This document shows, in pieces, positions 1 through 20,942 of a DNA stretch of 64,000 nt; positions within the stretch are counted from its first letter, which is position 1; every line of letters begins with the position of its first letter. Under the pieces are notes generated by a model that saw only the letters and a program-made list of their open reading frames with translations, was not told the DNA's origin and did not search any database. The DNA is from Micromonospora sonchi. Lineage in GTDB: Bacteria; Actinomycetota; Actinomycetes; Mycobacteriales; Micromonosporaceae. The position numbers and the translations under genes were made by a program. The stretch covers positions 105,396-169,395 of the forward strand of contig NZ_BMNB01000015.1 in NCBI RefSeq assembly GCF_014646235.1, given 5' to 3'.

Positions 1-18
1 CATCACTAGCCTTCGCCC

Positions 19-285
19 ATGCCTGAGATCTTTCAGATGGATCGCGTCGACCGGATCGCCGACATCCTCTACGGGGTTGCCGTCGCAGAGGGCCTCATCG
101 GCTACGGCCCGCTCGGAAGGCGTGTTGGCCTGCAGGCGAACACGGTGACATCACGCTCAGCCAGACAAGCACCTCCGACCAGCCCCAGGGAACTCGTGCA
201 GCATCTCGGTCGGCTGCTCGCCGCCGAGCGTCGTGCCCGTGGCACGCGCCATTTCGAGTACAAGCACCTACCGCGAAGTCGCTGA
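19..285 (+). pseudogene. possible remnant of a small conserved protein (88 codons)
   Basis: An open frame starts MPEIFQMDRVDRIADILYG and keeps a plausible protein-like segment (RIADILYGVAVAEGLIGYGPLGRRVGL, cited in pieces: IADILYGV, LIGYGPLGRRVG) for about 45 residues before turning into low-complexity Ala/Arg sequence. The first part recalls the N-terminus of short actinobacterial proteins that begin 'IADAL..VA...ITYGELGRRVG', which are normally longer. I therefore read it as a decayed or truncated gene rather than an intact one. It stands alone, is upstream of the lasso operon on the same strand, and has no clear ribosome binding site. The family recollection is from memory; it may equally be a chance frame. 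Confidence 0.25.
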
Positions 286-942
286 GATTACTTCAGTCAC
301 GCCCCGAACCCGGAGGCTCACACCGAACTCAAGCGACCTGAATAGTTGCCCGGGCGTCTCGCGGATCGGGCACCTATGCCAACACGGTGAGCAGACCTTC
401 CTGCCCGTTACAGCGCGAGCACGGTACTCCACCGTGTGATCTGAAGGCGTCACGAATCTCTTGATCACCCCAACCGTGCCCGTCTCGTAAAATCCACACG
501 GACCATCACGCACAGGCCCCGCACAAACACTGTCCGACTTTTCCACGCCCGTGGAAACTGTTGAGGCCGGACGGAGAGTCGAACTTCGCCGTAGGGTTGT
601 GCGGACCGTTTCGTTACCACTTTGGCAATCAAGGACATAAATATGAATGGCGCGAACCCCAAGGCATGCCGAGCCGTGCACAGGCAGCCTCGGGACAGGC
701 CGCGTCAGCTTGCCGGCGCGGGCGACGGCTTGCTTCCCGGCGGCGCTGCGAACCCGTGGGAATCTCACGGAGCAGAGGGTGTCCACGTCCGGGCGCGCGA
801 AATATCAGCCCCTCCGGCGCCACGTCAACCAACCCGATTCTCGGCTAACCCAGCTACCGAGATGCAGTTCGATCGCCGTAACTTTCACCCGTGGCGCAGA
901 TCAGCGCTCACTGGGAACCGCTCTAACAGATCGGAGTACAGC
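286..942. other. non-coding stretch upstream of the lasso operon
   Basis: No convincing gene is seen on either strand; the open frames here have arginine/serine-rich shadow compositions. The base composition is somewhat lower in GC than the flanking genes. The lasso promoter must lie in or just before this stretch. The precursor frame is open upstream to about 622, but that extension has no family resemblance and the precursor start at 943 is preceded by its own Shine-Dalgarno sequence. Confidence 0.5.
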
Positions 943-1062
943 ATGTACACCGCCCCGAAGCTCACCCTCGTCGGCAAGTTCGAGACCGTCACCAAGAGCC
1001 TGGGCAGCGCCCGTGAGCGGGACATCTTCAACTCGCCGGCCCTGATCGTCATCCACTGGTAA
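943..1062 (+). CDS. streptomonomicin-like lasso peptide precursor (A)
   Basis: A 39-residue precursor. The leader (residues 1-18, MYTAPKLTLVGKFETVTK) carries the Thr at position -2 (T17) that lasso maturases recognise. The predicted core is residues 19-39: ring segment SLGSARERD followed by tail IFNSPALIVIHW, with an isopeptide bond expected between the Ser19 amine and the Asp27 side chain (core Ser1-Asp9). Aligned with streptomonomicin as I remember it (SLGSSPYND + ILGYPALIVIYP), 12 of 21 core residues match: SLGS, DI and PALIVI. The ring is more charged (ARER) and the peptide ends in Trp. The start is the ATG at 943 with GGAG six bases upstream; the frame is open further upstream but that part is not precursor-like. 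Glu25 (core 7) is an alternative ring acceptor. Confidence 0.93.
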   Translation: MYTAPKLTLVGKFETVTKSLGSARERDIFNSPALIVIHW

Positions 1063-1070
1063 TACACCGC

Positions 1071-1109
1071 GGGCGGGCACGGACCGGGTCCTCCGGTCCG
1101 TGCCCGCCC
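1071..1109 (+). terminator. perfect 17-bp hairpin between lasso precursor and cyclase
   Basis: The inverted repeat 1071-1087 / 1093-1109 is perfect over 17 bp with a 5-nt loop (GTCCT) and begins 8 bases after the precursor stop codon. No U tract follows, so in this GC-rich setting it may act as a partial terminator or as a 3' stabiliser that keeps precursor mRNA in excess over the maturation genes. Such intercistronic hairpins after the A gene are common in lasso operons. Confidence 0.8.
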
Positions 1110-1151
1110 GGCACCAAACGCGACTCCACCGTCCATTGATCGGGAGCCAGC

Positions 1152-2960
1152 ATGCCAGTGGTCGTACTGCCAGACGTCCCGGTGCCGCCGGCGCTCACCG
1201 CCCGGATCGCCCAGCTGGTTGGCACGGTCCTCTTCCGCCACCCGTCCGGCCGTCCCTGGATCGCCGGCACCGCGGACGGCCGCCGAGTCGTGAGCGCGCG
1301 CACCGGCGACCTCGACATCGTCGCCATCGGCACCACTATGACGGTCGACGACGATGATCTCGCCCGGCTCGCCGCTGGGCACAGCTCGGTCGTGGAACTC
1401 GACACACTCGCCGCCGGCCTGGCCGAGGGCGACGTGCTCGTCTTCGCCCGCCAGCATGGGCGGCTGCGCTCGCAGGCCCCGCCGCTGCTCACCAAGTCGC
1501 TGTGCTGGGCTGTCGTCGACGGGGTGCACCTCGTCGCCGACGAGCAGGCGACGCTGCGCGACCTGGCCGGGCTGCGACCTGACCCCGCGGTCGTCGCGAG
1601 CCGGCTGACCAACGCCGAAATCTCCCATCCGTTCGGCCTGAACAGCATCTGGGCCGGTGTGCGGCCCGCAGGCCCCGGCCAGTGGCTCGACTCCCGACAG
1701 GACCGGCCGCCCGTCCCGGTGACGTGGTGGCGGCCACCGGAGCCGGACGGCTCGCTGGAAGATCTCGTCGGCCGGCTGCACGACGACATCGCGGCCGCGC
1801 TGCGCCTGCGCACCTGGGCACACCAGACCGTCAGCGCGGACCTGTCCGGTGGGCTCGACTCCACGACGCTCAACTTCTTCCTGGCCGGCATCGGCCGCAA
1901 GGCGCACACGCTCTTCCTCGAGACCGCTGACATGGCCAACAACGATCACATCTGGGCCGGGCGGGCCGCCTCCGAGCTGGACACCGAGCATCGCGTCGTA
2001 CCCTATGCCGACCTCGTGCCCTACCTGCTCGACGAACGCACCTGCACGGTCGAGACCTGTCCCGAGGGGCCGAGCATGGCCAACACCGCGGTCGGGGCGG
2101 TCCCCCTGGTGCTCCGGGCGATGGCCGACACCGACACCAGCCTGCACCTCAACGGGCACGCCGGCGACGCGCTCTTCGGGCCGGTGTCGACCATGCTGTG
2201 GTCGCTGATGCGCTCCGGGGAAAGGGGACGGCTGCGCCGCACCTGGCGGCTGCGGCTGCTCAACCGGTACCGGCTCGGGACGACCGTGCGGATGCTGGCG
2301 AGCAACAACTCCTACCGCGAGGACCTACTCCGGATCGCCGGGCACACCTTCGACGGGCGCGACGAAGACATCACCAGTTGGGCCCGATGGGTCACCCTGC
2401 CAAACGCGCACCCCGCGCTGACCGAGACCGCACGGGAACACCTGCGCCGGGCGGCCGCCGACGCCGCCCGGGACGAGCCAGCCCCGCTCGCCGCCGACCG
2501 GACCAGCCATCAGATCCTTCAGTACCTGGTCGCGCACGGCAACGCCGTCCGTCGGATGAACCAGGCCGCCACGCCGGGCGCGGGAGTGCTCTTCGACAGC
2601 CCGTACCTCGACCGGCGCATCGTCGAGACCAGCCTCGCCCTGCGCATCGGCGACCGGGCGCACCAGCGCCCGCCGAAGCCGTTGCTGGCAGCGGCCCGGC
2701 CGGCCGCGATGTCGCTGGATTACTTCACCCGCACGGACAAGGGCGACTACACCGCCGAGACCTTCCACCAGCACAAGGCGCTGAAGCCACTGCTGCACGA
2801 CCTGTTCGCCAACGGCTCCGCCTTGGAGGAGATGGGTCTGGTCTCGGCCGAGCGCATCGTGCGCGCCGCCAGCGAGTTCACCGTGAGCGGCACCAGCTAC
2901 GCCGACCTGGACAACATCGTCTTCGCCGAGCGCTGGCTCCGGTCGGTGCACGGAACGTGA
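1152..2960 (+). CDS. lasso cyclase, asparagine-synthetase homologue (C)
   Basis: A 602-residue asparagine synthetase B-like protein. It adenylates the ring-acceptor Asp of the precursor and closes the lactam around the threaded tail. The ATP pyrophosphatase signature SGGLDS lies near residue 233 (within SADLSGGLDSTTLNFF), and the length fits lasso cyclases. An N-terminal glutaminase-like region (residues 1-200) is present but does not begin with the catalytic Cys of true amidotransferases, as expected for lasso cyclases. Start ATG at 1152 has GGGAG upstream. It follows the precursor by 89 nt including the hairpin, and precedes the PqqD-like gene by 19 nt in one operon. An ordinary asparagine synthetase is excluded by the neighbours. 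Confidence 0.93.
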   Translation: MPVVVLPDVPVPPALTARIAQLVGTVLFRHPSGRPWIAGTADGRRVVSARTGDLDIVAIGTTMTVDDDDLARLAAGHSSVVELDTLAAGLAEGDVLVFARQHGRLRSQAPPLLTKSLCWAVVDGVHLVADEQATLRDLAGLRPDPAVVASRLTNAEISHPFGLNSIWAGVRPAGPGQWLDSRQDRPPVPVTWWRPPEPDGSLEDLVGRLHDDIAAALRLRTWAHQTVSADLSGGLDSTTLNFFLAGIGRKAHTLFLETADMANNDHIWAGRAASELDTEHRVVPYADLVPYLLDERTCTVETCPEGPSMANTAVGAVPLVLRAMADTDTSLHLNGHAGDALFGPVSTMLWSLMRSGERGRLRRTWRLRLLNRYRLGTTVRMLASNNSYREDLLRIAGHTFDGRDEDITSWARWVTLPNAHPALTETAREHLRRAAADAARDEPAPLAADRTSHQILQYLVAHGNAVRRMNQAATPGAGVLFDSPYLDRRIVETSLALRIGDRAHQRPPKPLLAAARPAAMSLDYFTRTDKGDYTAETFHQHKALKPLLHDLFANGSALEEMGLVSAERIVRAASEFTVSGTSYADLDNIVFAERWLRSVHGT

Positions 2961-2979
2961 CCGACAAGGAGGCAACGCT

Positions 2980-3243
2980 GTGATCAGGCTCAAGCAGGGA
3001 CTCTCGATAGTCGAGGTCGAGGACGGCAAGGTGCTTCTCGACACCAGGCGGGGCGTCTACTGGCATCTCAACGGCACGGCGATCACCATGCTCGAGGAAC
3101 TGGAGCGCGGGCGGGACTTCGACGACCTGATGAAGGAGATCGCCACCACCGTCGGAGTAGACGAGCAGCAGATCAGGAACGACCACCTTGCCCTGATCGA
3201 GGAACTGCGCGAGGCGAAGATCGTCGACCGGATCCGGCCGTGA
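2980..3243 (+). CDS. PqqD-like leader recognition protein (RRE, B1)
   Basis: An 87-residue PqqD-fold protein, the discrete RiPP recognition element of split B1/B2 lasso systems. It binds the precursor leader and delivers it to the B2 peptidase and the cyclase. The sequence shows the typical pattern: a short beta region ending in LLDTRRGVYWHLNGTA, then helices with LEELERGRDFDDL and a C-terminal HLALIEELREAKIVD helix. It starts at GTG 2980 with a strong AAGGAGG at 2966-2972. Its stop overlaps the start of the peptidase gene by 4 nt (GTGA at 3240-3243), indicating translational coupling. Confidence 0.92.
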   Translation: MIRLKQGLSIVEVEDGKVLLDTRRGVYWHLNGTAITMLEELERGRDFDDLMKEIATTVGVDEQQIRNDHLALIEELREAKIVDRIRP

Positions 3244-3656
3244 GCGCGCCCATCATCGCCCAGTCCGGGCTGAGGCTCGGCCTCCGACACGGGCTGCTGG
3301 CCCGGATGGCCACGAGTACCGCCTGGTTCCTGACCCGGCTGCCACCGACGGCCATCTGCCGGGTGCTGACCGTCGTGGTCAAGGGCGCCAAGGCGGCCGA
3401 CCCGCAACAGGTGTCCTACTGGCGCGGCGCGGCCAACACGGTCAGCGTCCGCTGCGCCGGCAACGGCTGCCTGCAACGGTCCGTCGCGGTGGTACTGGCC
3501 TGCCGTGTCTTCGGCACGGCACCCACCTGGCGGACCGGCTTCCGGCCCGACCCGTTCGTCGCCCACGCCTGGGTGGAGGCCGACGGAGCGCCGGTCGACG
3601 AGCCGCCCGTGGTGACGCACTTCCACATCGTCCTCGAAGTGGCGCCCACCCCATGA
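3240..3656 (+). CDS. lasso leader peptidase, transglutaminase-like (B2)
   Basis: A 138-residue cysteine protease that removes the leader before macrolactam formation. The papain/transglutaminase-like triad is visible: Cys77 in NGCLQRSVAV, His109 in FVAHAWVE and Asp115 in EADG. The length and the residue order fit the B2 family. It starts at GTG 3240, overlapping the PqqD-like gene by 4 nt, which supports a B1-B2 complex made in equal amounts. The ABC exporter follows 19 nt downstream. Confidence 0.92.
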   Translation: MSAPIIAQSGLRLGLRHGLLARMATSTAWFLTRLPPTAICRVLTVVVKGAKAADPQQVSYWRGAANTVSVRCAGNGCLQRSVAVVLACRVFGTAPTWRTGFRPDPFVAHAWVEADGAPVDEPPVVTHFHIVLEVAPTP

Positions 3657-3675
3657 CGGAATCGAGGTCCGGCTC

Positions 3676-5484
3676 TTGACCACCACCGCTGTGCAGCCTG
3701 CCGCCGCCCCGCCGGCACCGGCCGTAGAACCCGCCCCGCCGCCCCCGCCCGCCGGTTTCCCGGATGCCTTCCGGCTGCTGCGGCCCTACCGGTCACGCAT
3801 GTTGCTTGCCGGGGCCCTCGGCCTCACGGCGACCGCGCTCACCGCCGTCCAGCCGCTGATCGTGGCGAACGCCGTCGACTCCTTCGCCGGCAGCGTCTCA
3901 GCCGCCTCGGTCACCGCGCTACTGGCCCTGCTGATCGGCGGCGCGGTACTCACCGCTCTGCAACAACTCGTTCTGCAGCGCACCGGCGAACGGTTCGCCT
4001 TCGACACCCGCGCACGCCTGATCCGGCACATCTATCGGGTACGGATCGGCGTGCTGGACCGCAACGACCGCGGTGACCTCGCCGCCCGTCTCACCGGCGA
4101 CGTCTCGCACACCCAGTCGATCCTCAGCTCGGGCCTGGTGGAACTGGCAACCAGCCTGGTCATGGTGGTCGCCTCGGTGGTCCTGATGGCGCTCATCGAC
4201 GGGGTGCTGCTCGCGCTCGCCGTCTCGGTGATCTGCGTGGTCGTGGCGGCCCTTTACGCGATCGGGCGGCGGACCCGGCCGGCCGGGCTGCGCTCCCAGA
4301 ACGCGCTCGGTGACCTGGGCGGCACCTTCACCAAGGCCCTCGGCTCGATGCGGACCATCCGCGCCACGGTGTCCACCGCCCACGAGGCGGACCGGGCGAC
4401 CGGCAAGGCCGCCACCGTGCTGGAGGCGGGTTACGCCATCGCCGGGCTGCGCGCCGTGCTGCAGACCTTCACCGGGGTCGCGCTGCAACTGCTGCTCATC
4501 TCGGTCGTCGCGGTCGGCGCGATCCGGGTGGCCGCCGGGTCGCTCACCGTCGGGCAGCTCAGCGCCTTTCTCATGTACCTGCTCCTGATAGCCGCGCCGA
4601 TCGCCCAGTTCGGCAGCCTGCTGTCGATGATGGCCACCGCCTTCGGGTCGCTCACCCGCATCCTCGCGGTCGAGAACATGCCCGCCGAGACCGACGACGC
4701 GGACGTGGCCGTGACATCGGGCATCCCGGGCACGCCGACCTTTGCCCTGGACGAGGTGTCGTTCCGCTATCCCGGGCGTACCGACGCCGACCCGGCAGAG
4801 GGCGCGCCGGCCCTGCGGGACGTCACCGTCGCCTTTGCCGAGGGCCGGACGACAGCTGTCGTGGGCCCGTCCGGCGCGGGCAAGTCGACGCTGTTCGGGC
4901 TGCTGGAACGCTTCTACGAGCCGACCAGCGGGACCATCCGTTTCCGCGGTGACGACGTACGCCGGCTGCCGCGCGACTACCTGCGGGGGCAGATCGCCTA
5001 CGTCGAGCAGGACGCGCCGGCCCTTCCTGGCACGATCCGCGACAATCTGCTGCTCGGCGCGCGGGCCGCCTCGGACCAGGAGTGCGCTGCTGCCCTGCTG
5101 CGGGTCAACCTGGCGCCCACCGCCGCTGCGGCGGAAATGTTCCTCGACACCCAGGTCGGCGAGGACGGCACCCTGCTCAGCGGCGGGGAACGACAGCGCC
5201 TCGCGATCGCCCGGGCACTGCTCGCCGAGTCACCGGTCCTGCTGCTCGACGAGGTCACCTCGAACCTGGACAGCAACAACGAGAAGGTCGTGCAGGACAT
5301 CATCCACGCCAAGAGCGGCGCCCAGTCGATCATCGTGATCGCCCACCGGCTCTCCACGGTGGTCGCCGCCGATTCGATCGTCGTGCTGGACGGCGGCCGG
5401 GTGGTGGCCCAGGGCACCCACACCGAATTGCTGACCGCGTCACCGCTCTACCGGGAACTGGCCCACAACCAACTGCTGGACTGA
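3676..5484 (+). CDS. ABC exporter for the lasso peptide (D)
   Basis: A 602-residue fused ABC transporter: a transmembrane domain (residues about 30-320, six hydrophobic segments) followed by an ATPase domain. Walker A GPSGAGKST lies near residue 397, the signature LSGGERQRLAIARAL near 500, Walker B LLLDEV near 522 and the switch His in VIAHRLS near 556. It presumably exports the mature lasso peptide and gives self-protection. The start is an unusual TTG at 3676 (TTG ACC ACC ACC) with GAGG about 9 bases upstream; the ATG at 3653 opens a different 8-codon frame and is not usable. The N-terminus is Ala/Pro-rich. It is the last gene of the lasso operon. Confidence 0.9.
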   Translation: MTTTAVQPAAAPPAPAVEPAPPPPPAGFPDAFRLLRPYRSRMLLAGALGLTATALTAVQPLIVANAVDSFAGSVSAASVTALLALLIGGAVLTALQQLVLQRTGERFAFDTRARLIRHIYRVRIGVLDRNDRGDLAARLTGDVSHTQSILSSGLVELATSLVMVVASVVLMALIDGVLLALAVSVICVVVAALYAIGRRTRPAGLRSQNALGDLGGTFTKALGSMRTIRATVSTAHEADRATGKAATVLEAGYAIAGLRAVLQTFTGVALQLLLISVVAVGAIRVAAGSLTVGQLSAFLMYLLLIAAPIAQFGSLLSMMATAFGSLTRILAVENMPAETDDADVAVTSGIPGTPTFALDEVSFRYPGRTDADPAEGAPALRDVTVAFAEGRTTAVVGPSGAGKSTLFGLLERFYEPTSGTIRFRGDDVRRLPRDYLRGQIAYVEQDAPALPGTIRDNLLLGARAASDQECAAALLRVNLAPTAAAAEMFLDTQVGEDGTLLSGGERQRLAIARALLAESPVLLLDEVTSNLDSNNEKVVQDIIHAKSGAQSIIVIAHRLSTVVAADSIVVLDGGRVVAQGTHTELLTASPLYRELAHNQLLD

Positions 5485-5493
5485 CCGCTGCAA

Positions 5494-5537
5494 CCGACGT
5501 CGCCCCGGCCGCACGAATACGGCCGGGGCGACGTTGG
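5494..5537. terminator. bidirectional terminator between lasso operon and NRPS operon
   Basis: The inverted repeat 5494-5511 / 5520-5537 pairs 17 of 18 positions with an 8-nt loop. It lies between the stop of the ABC exporter (5484) and the stop of the convergent glycosyltransferase (5541), so it can end transcription from both sides. Confidence 0.8.
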
Positions 5538-5540
5538 CTC

Positions 5541-6680
5541 TTATCGCGCGGCGAACGCTTCCAGACGGTCCACCACCGTATGCAGGGGCGGCTGAGCGGC
5601 GACCTCCGCCCGTACCTCCTCCGCCGCAGCGCGAATCGCCCCGTCGGTCAGCAACCGCACCAGAGCGCCCTCGGCCTCGTCCGGGCGCGCCGCGGCCGGG
5701 TCGAGGGACACCCCCACCCCACGCCGGACCAGGACCTCGGCGTTCGCCGGCTGGTCGGCGTTGTGCGGCAGCACCAGGTGCGGCACACCGGCCGCGAGCG
5801 CGGTCAGCGCAGTGCCGGCCCCGCCGTGGTGCACGATCGCGGTGCAGGAGGGCAGCAGGGCGTGCAGCGGCACCCACCCGGCCAGGCGCACATTGCCGGG
5901 CAGTTCCTGCGGATCGAGCAGCCCCGGTTCCAGGGTCACGACGATCTCCGCCCCGGTCCGCGCCAGCGCCGCCAGCAGCGCGCCGACGCCGTCAACGCTG
6001 CCAGATGACAGCACCGTGCCCAGCGTGACGCACACCCGCGGCTTCTCGCACGGCCGCAGCAGCCAGTCCGGCAGCGTCCGCGCCTCGTTGTACGGCACAT
6101 ACCGCGCCGGCCACCGCCCCGGCCGTTCACCCCCGCCCAGTGACGGCGGCCGCGGGTCGATCGTAGCGCCGCGGGCGGGCGGCTCCGGGATGCCGAGGCG
6201 TTGCCGGGTCGGTTCCAGATAGTCCGCGATCCGGCGCCGGTGCCCCTCGGCCACCTCGTCGTCACCGGCCCAGGCAAGCCGGACGCTCTGTTCGACGTGC
6301 GGTACCCCGAGCGCGGCTGCGACCAACGGACCGGCCCCCTGTTCGAGGGTCGACACGACCAGGTCGGGTCGGTAGTCCCGGCCGACCGCCAGCAGCCCCT
6401 CGGCCATCTCCTCGCCGAACAGGCCGAGGCCACCCCGGCGCGGGCGAGGCTGCCCCGCCGCAGTCGTGTTGATCAGGTAGCTGGCCGCCATGAACTCGGC
6501 GAACACGTCGACGTCCGGGCACGGGTCGACGGCGCAGAGCCCGGCCCGGGTGACCGCCGCGGCCGCGGCACCGTTGTTGGCCACCACCACCTCGTGGCCC
6601 GCTGTGCGCAGCGCCCACCCGAGCGGGATCGTGGGGAGGAACAGGCCCGACCCGGGTACGCCGATCATGAGAACCTTCAT
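5541..6680 (-). CDS. GT1-family glycosyltransferase of the NRPS operon
   Basis: A 379-residue GT-B glycosyltransferase of the macrolide/glycopeptide (EryCIII/MGT-like) type. The N-terminal acceptor half starts KVLMIGVPGSGLFLP and the C-terminal donor half contains the nucleotide-sugar motif IVHHGGAGTALTALAAGVP followed by LPHNADQPANA. It probably attaches a sugar to the peptide, for example on the Hpg, Ser or aromatic hydroxyl. Its ATG at 6680 overlaps the mbtH stop by 4 nt (ATGA), placing it in the P450-NRPS-mbtH operon rather than with the lasso genes. No deoxysugar biosynthesis genes occur in the window, so the donor is either a common NDP-sugar or made elsewhere. Confidence 0.85.
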   Translation of the reverse strand: MKVLMIGVPGSGLFLPTIPLGWALRTAGHEVVVANNGAAAAAVTRAGLCAVDPCPDVDVFAEFMAASYLINTTAAGQPRPRRGGLGLFGEEMAEGLLAVGRDYRPDLVVSTLEQGAGPLVAAALGVPHVEQSVRLAWAGDDEVAEGHRRRIADYLEPTRQRLGIPEPPARGATIDPRPPSLGGGERPGRWPARYVPYNEARTLPDWLLRPCEKPRVCVTLGTVLSSGSVDGVGALLAALARTGAEIVVTLEPGLLDPQELPGNVRLAGWVPLHALLPSCTAIVHHGGAGTALTALAAGVPHLVLPHNADQPANAEVLVRRGVGVSLDPAAARPDEAEGALVRLLTDGAIRAAAEEVRAEVAAQPPLHTVVDRLEAFAAR

Positions 6681-6897
6681 GAAGCGGTGCTCGCACCGTC
6701 CATGACGGCTGCCAGGCTCGCCGGGCGCATGTCGGTCCAGGTTCGCTCCACGTAGTCGAGGGCGGCCGGCCGGCTGTCTGGGCCGAACACTGTCTGCCAG
6801 CCCTGGGGCACCGGGGCGAACTCCGGCCAGAGCGAGTGCTGACCCTCGTCGTTGCGCAGAACTAGGAATACGCCGTTCTCGTCGTCGAAGGGGTTGG

Positions 6898-6901
<4 letters not shown>
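6677..6901 (-). CDS. mbtH: MbtH-like protein
   Basis: A 74-residue MbtH-family chaperone that binds and activates NRPS adenylation domains. The family signature is complete: NPFDDENGVF at the start, HSLWPEF, PQGW, and the WTDMRP near residues 54-59. It starts with GTG 6901, overlapping the NRPS-1 stop (GTGA), and its own stop overlaps the glycosyltransferase start, so all three are translationally coupled. Hpg- and Tyr-type adenylation domains often need MbtH. Confidence 0.95.
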
Positions 6902-19505
<12,604 letters not shown>

Positions 19506-19509
<4 letters not shown>

Positions 19510-20729
19510 TGCGTGGCCCGGGAGGTGAGGATCGGCAGCCGGGCCGGGCCGAGGATCCCCAGCGATGGGTGGAACCGCACCTCGCGCTCCCGGTCCACGC
19601 GCAGATCGGGGTACCGCCGGAGCAGCGTCTGCAGCGCGACGGTCACCTCCAGCCGGGCCAGCGCCGAGCCGAGGCAGTGGTGGATGCCCCGGCCCCAGGC
19701 CAGGTTGGAGGCGTGCGGACGGTCGATGTCGAAGGTCTCCGGGTCGGGCCAGCGCCGCTCGTCCCGGTTGACCGAGGCCAGCCACACGCACACGGTCGAG
19801 CCGGCCGGGATCAACACGCCGTCCAGCTCGACGTCACGGGTGGCCACCCGCACGTCACGCGCCAGCGGGGGCCGCCAGCGCAGCACCTCCTCCACCACCG
19901 CGGGCAACCGCTCCGGGCGCTCACGCAGCGCGGCGAACGCGGCAGGATGCCCGTCCAGGGCCATCAGTACATTGCCGATCAGTACCGACGACGGTAGGTA
20001 ACCTGCCAGCAGGAACATGGACACCACACCGATGATCTCCTCCGCGCTGAGCGGCCGGTCGTCGATCTCCGCCCTGGTCAGGCCGGTGATGAGGTCGTCT
20101 CCCGGGTTGCGGCGGCGGTCGTCGATCAGCGCGAGGAAGTAGCCGAGGACCTGGTTCAGCAGCTCCCCGATCCGCTCCTGCGCCGCCGCGTCCGCCACCA
20201 CCTCCTCCGGTGGCTTGGCGCCGAGCAGCATGTCCGCCCAGCCGGCGAACTTCTCGTGGTCGGCGTCGGGGATACCGAACAGCTCGGCGATCACCGTGGC
20301 GGTCAGCGGTGCGGCGTAGTCGTGCACGATGTCGATCCGACCGTCCGGCGCCCCTGCCGCGGCGCGGTCGAGCAACTGCTCAGCGAGCAGGGTGATCCGG
20401 GGCTCCATGTCGGCGATGACGCGCGGGGTGAAGACCGAGCTGACCATCGACCGCAGCAGGGTGTGCCGCGGCGGGTCCACCCCGGCCAGGTGACCGGAGG
20501 CGGCCTGGGCAAGCTGCTCCTGGTCGGCAGAGATCGCGCCGGTCATGTCGCTGGAGAAGGTGGCGTGGTCGGTGAGGACCTGCACCCCTTCGGCGTACCG
20601 GAACACCTCGAACGCCGCGGGCCGCGAGCTCGGCCCGGCCGCACCCTCGGCCCGTCGGCGGCGGAGGTAGTCGTAGAAGGCGACGACGCGTTTGTCGTAC
20701 GGCATGGTGCTGAACGATTCGAGTTCCAC
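19506..20729 (-). CDS. cytochrome P450 of the NRPS operon
   Basis: A 407-residue bacterial P450 (CYP105/107-like length). The heme-Cys region is AWGRGIHHCLGSALA near residue 350, with Trp in place of the usual Phe, and the K-helix ExxR is EEVLR. The I-helix is atypical: LLAGYLPSSV replaces the normal AGx(E/D)T(T/S), so the acid-alcohol pair for oxygen activation is missing. P450s lacking this pair exist but are uncommon, often using substrate or water groups instead. It is the first gene of the minus-strand operon; GTG at 20729 has GGAGA upstream, and its stop overlaps the NRPS-1 start. It probably hydroxylates or oxidises a carrier-bound residue or the finished peptide. Confidence 0.9.
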
Positions 20730-20942
20730 GTTCTCTCCGCTTCCGGTGGACAGAATTCTCCCGGATCGGGTTTGCCCACCCGCCCAATTAAAGATATTGA
20801 CTTCGTCGTCCGCCGATCAACCGGAACGCACCGTGCACTTGCACCGTGCCGCCCGGCGTCACCGCCGCTAGGGTTCGGCAACGGGTGCGGAATCAGCCGA
20901 CGGAAATGGGCCGGAATGCATTGCCGGCGTTAAGGAGCACGC
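20730..20942. promoter_or_regulatory. divergent promoter region of the two NRPS operons
   Basis: This 213-nt gap separates the start codons of the P450 (-) and NRPS-2 (+), so it must drive both halves of the assembly line. It contains an exact 9-nt direct repeat GCACCGTGC at 20828-20836 and 20841-20849 (13-nt period), a possible regulator site. AAGGAG at 20932-20937 is the NRPS-2 ribosome binding site. No clear -35/-10 pair was found. Confidence 0.5.

Noticed and set aside
614..643. TTACCA-18 nt-TAAATA as the lasso operon promoter
   Set aside because: The -10 hexamer lacks the final T and the site is 300 nt from the precursor; too weak to call.
622..1062. Long open frame (146 codons) that includes the lasso precursor
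   Set aside because: The part before 943 has no precursor or family features, and ATG 943 has its own Shine-Dalgarno sequence and yields a standard-size precursor.
19510..19791. Upstream extension of NRPS-1 (94 residues) as the missing A1-A2 part
   Set aside because: It is an alternative frame of the P450 gene, rich in Pro/Gly/Arg, with no adenylation motif.
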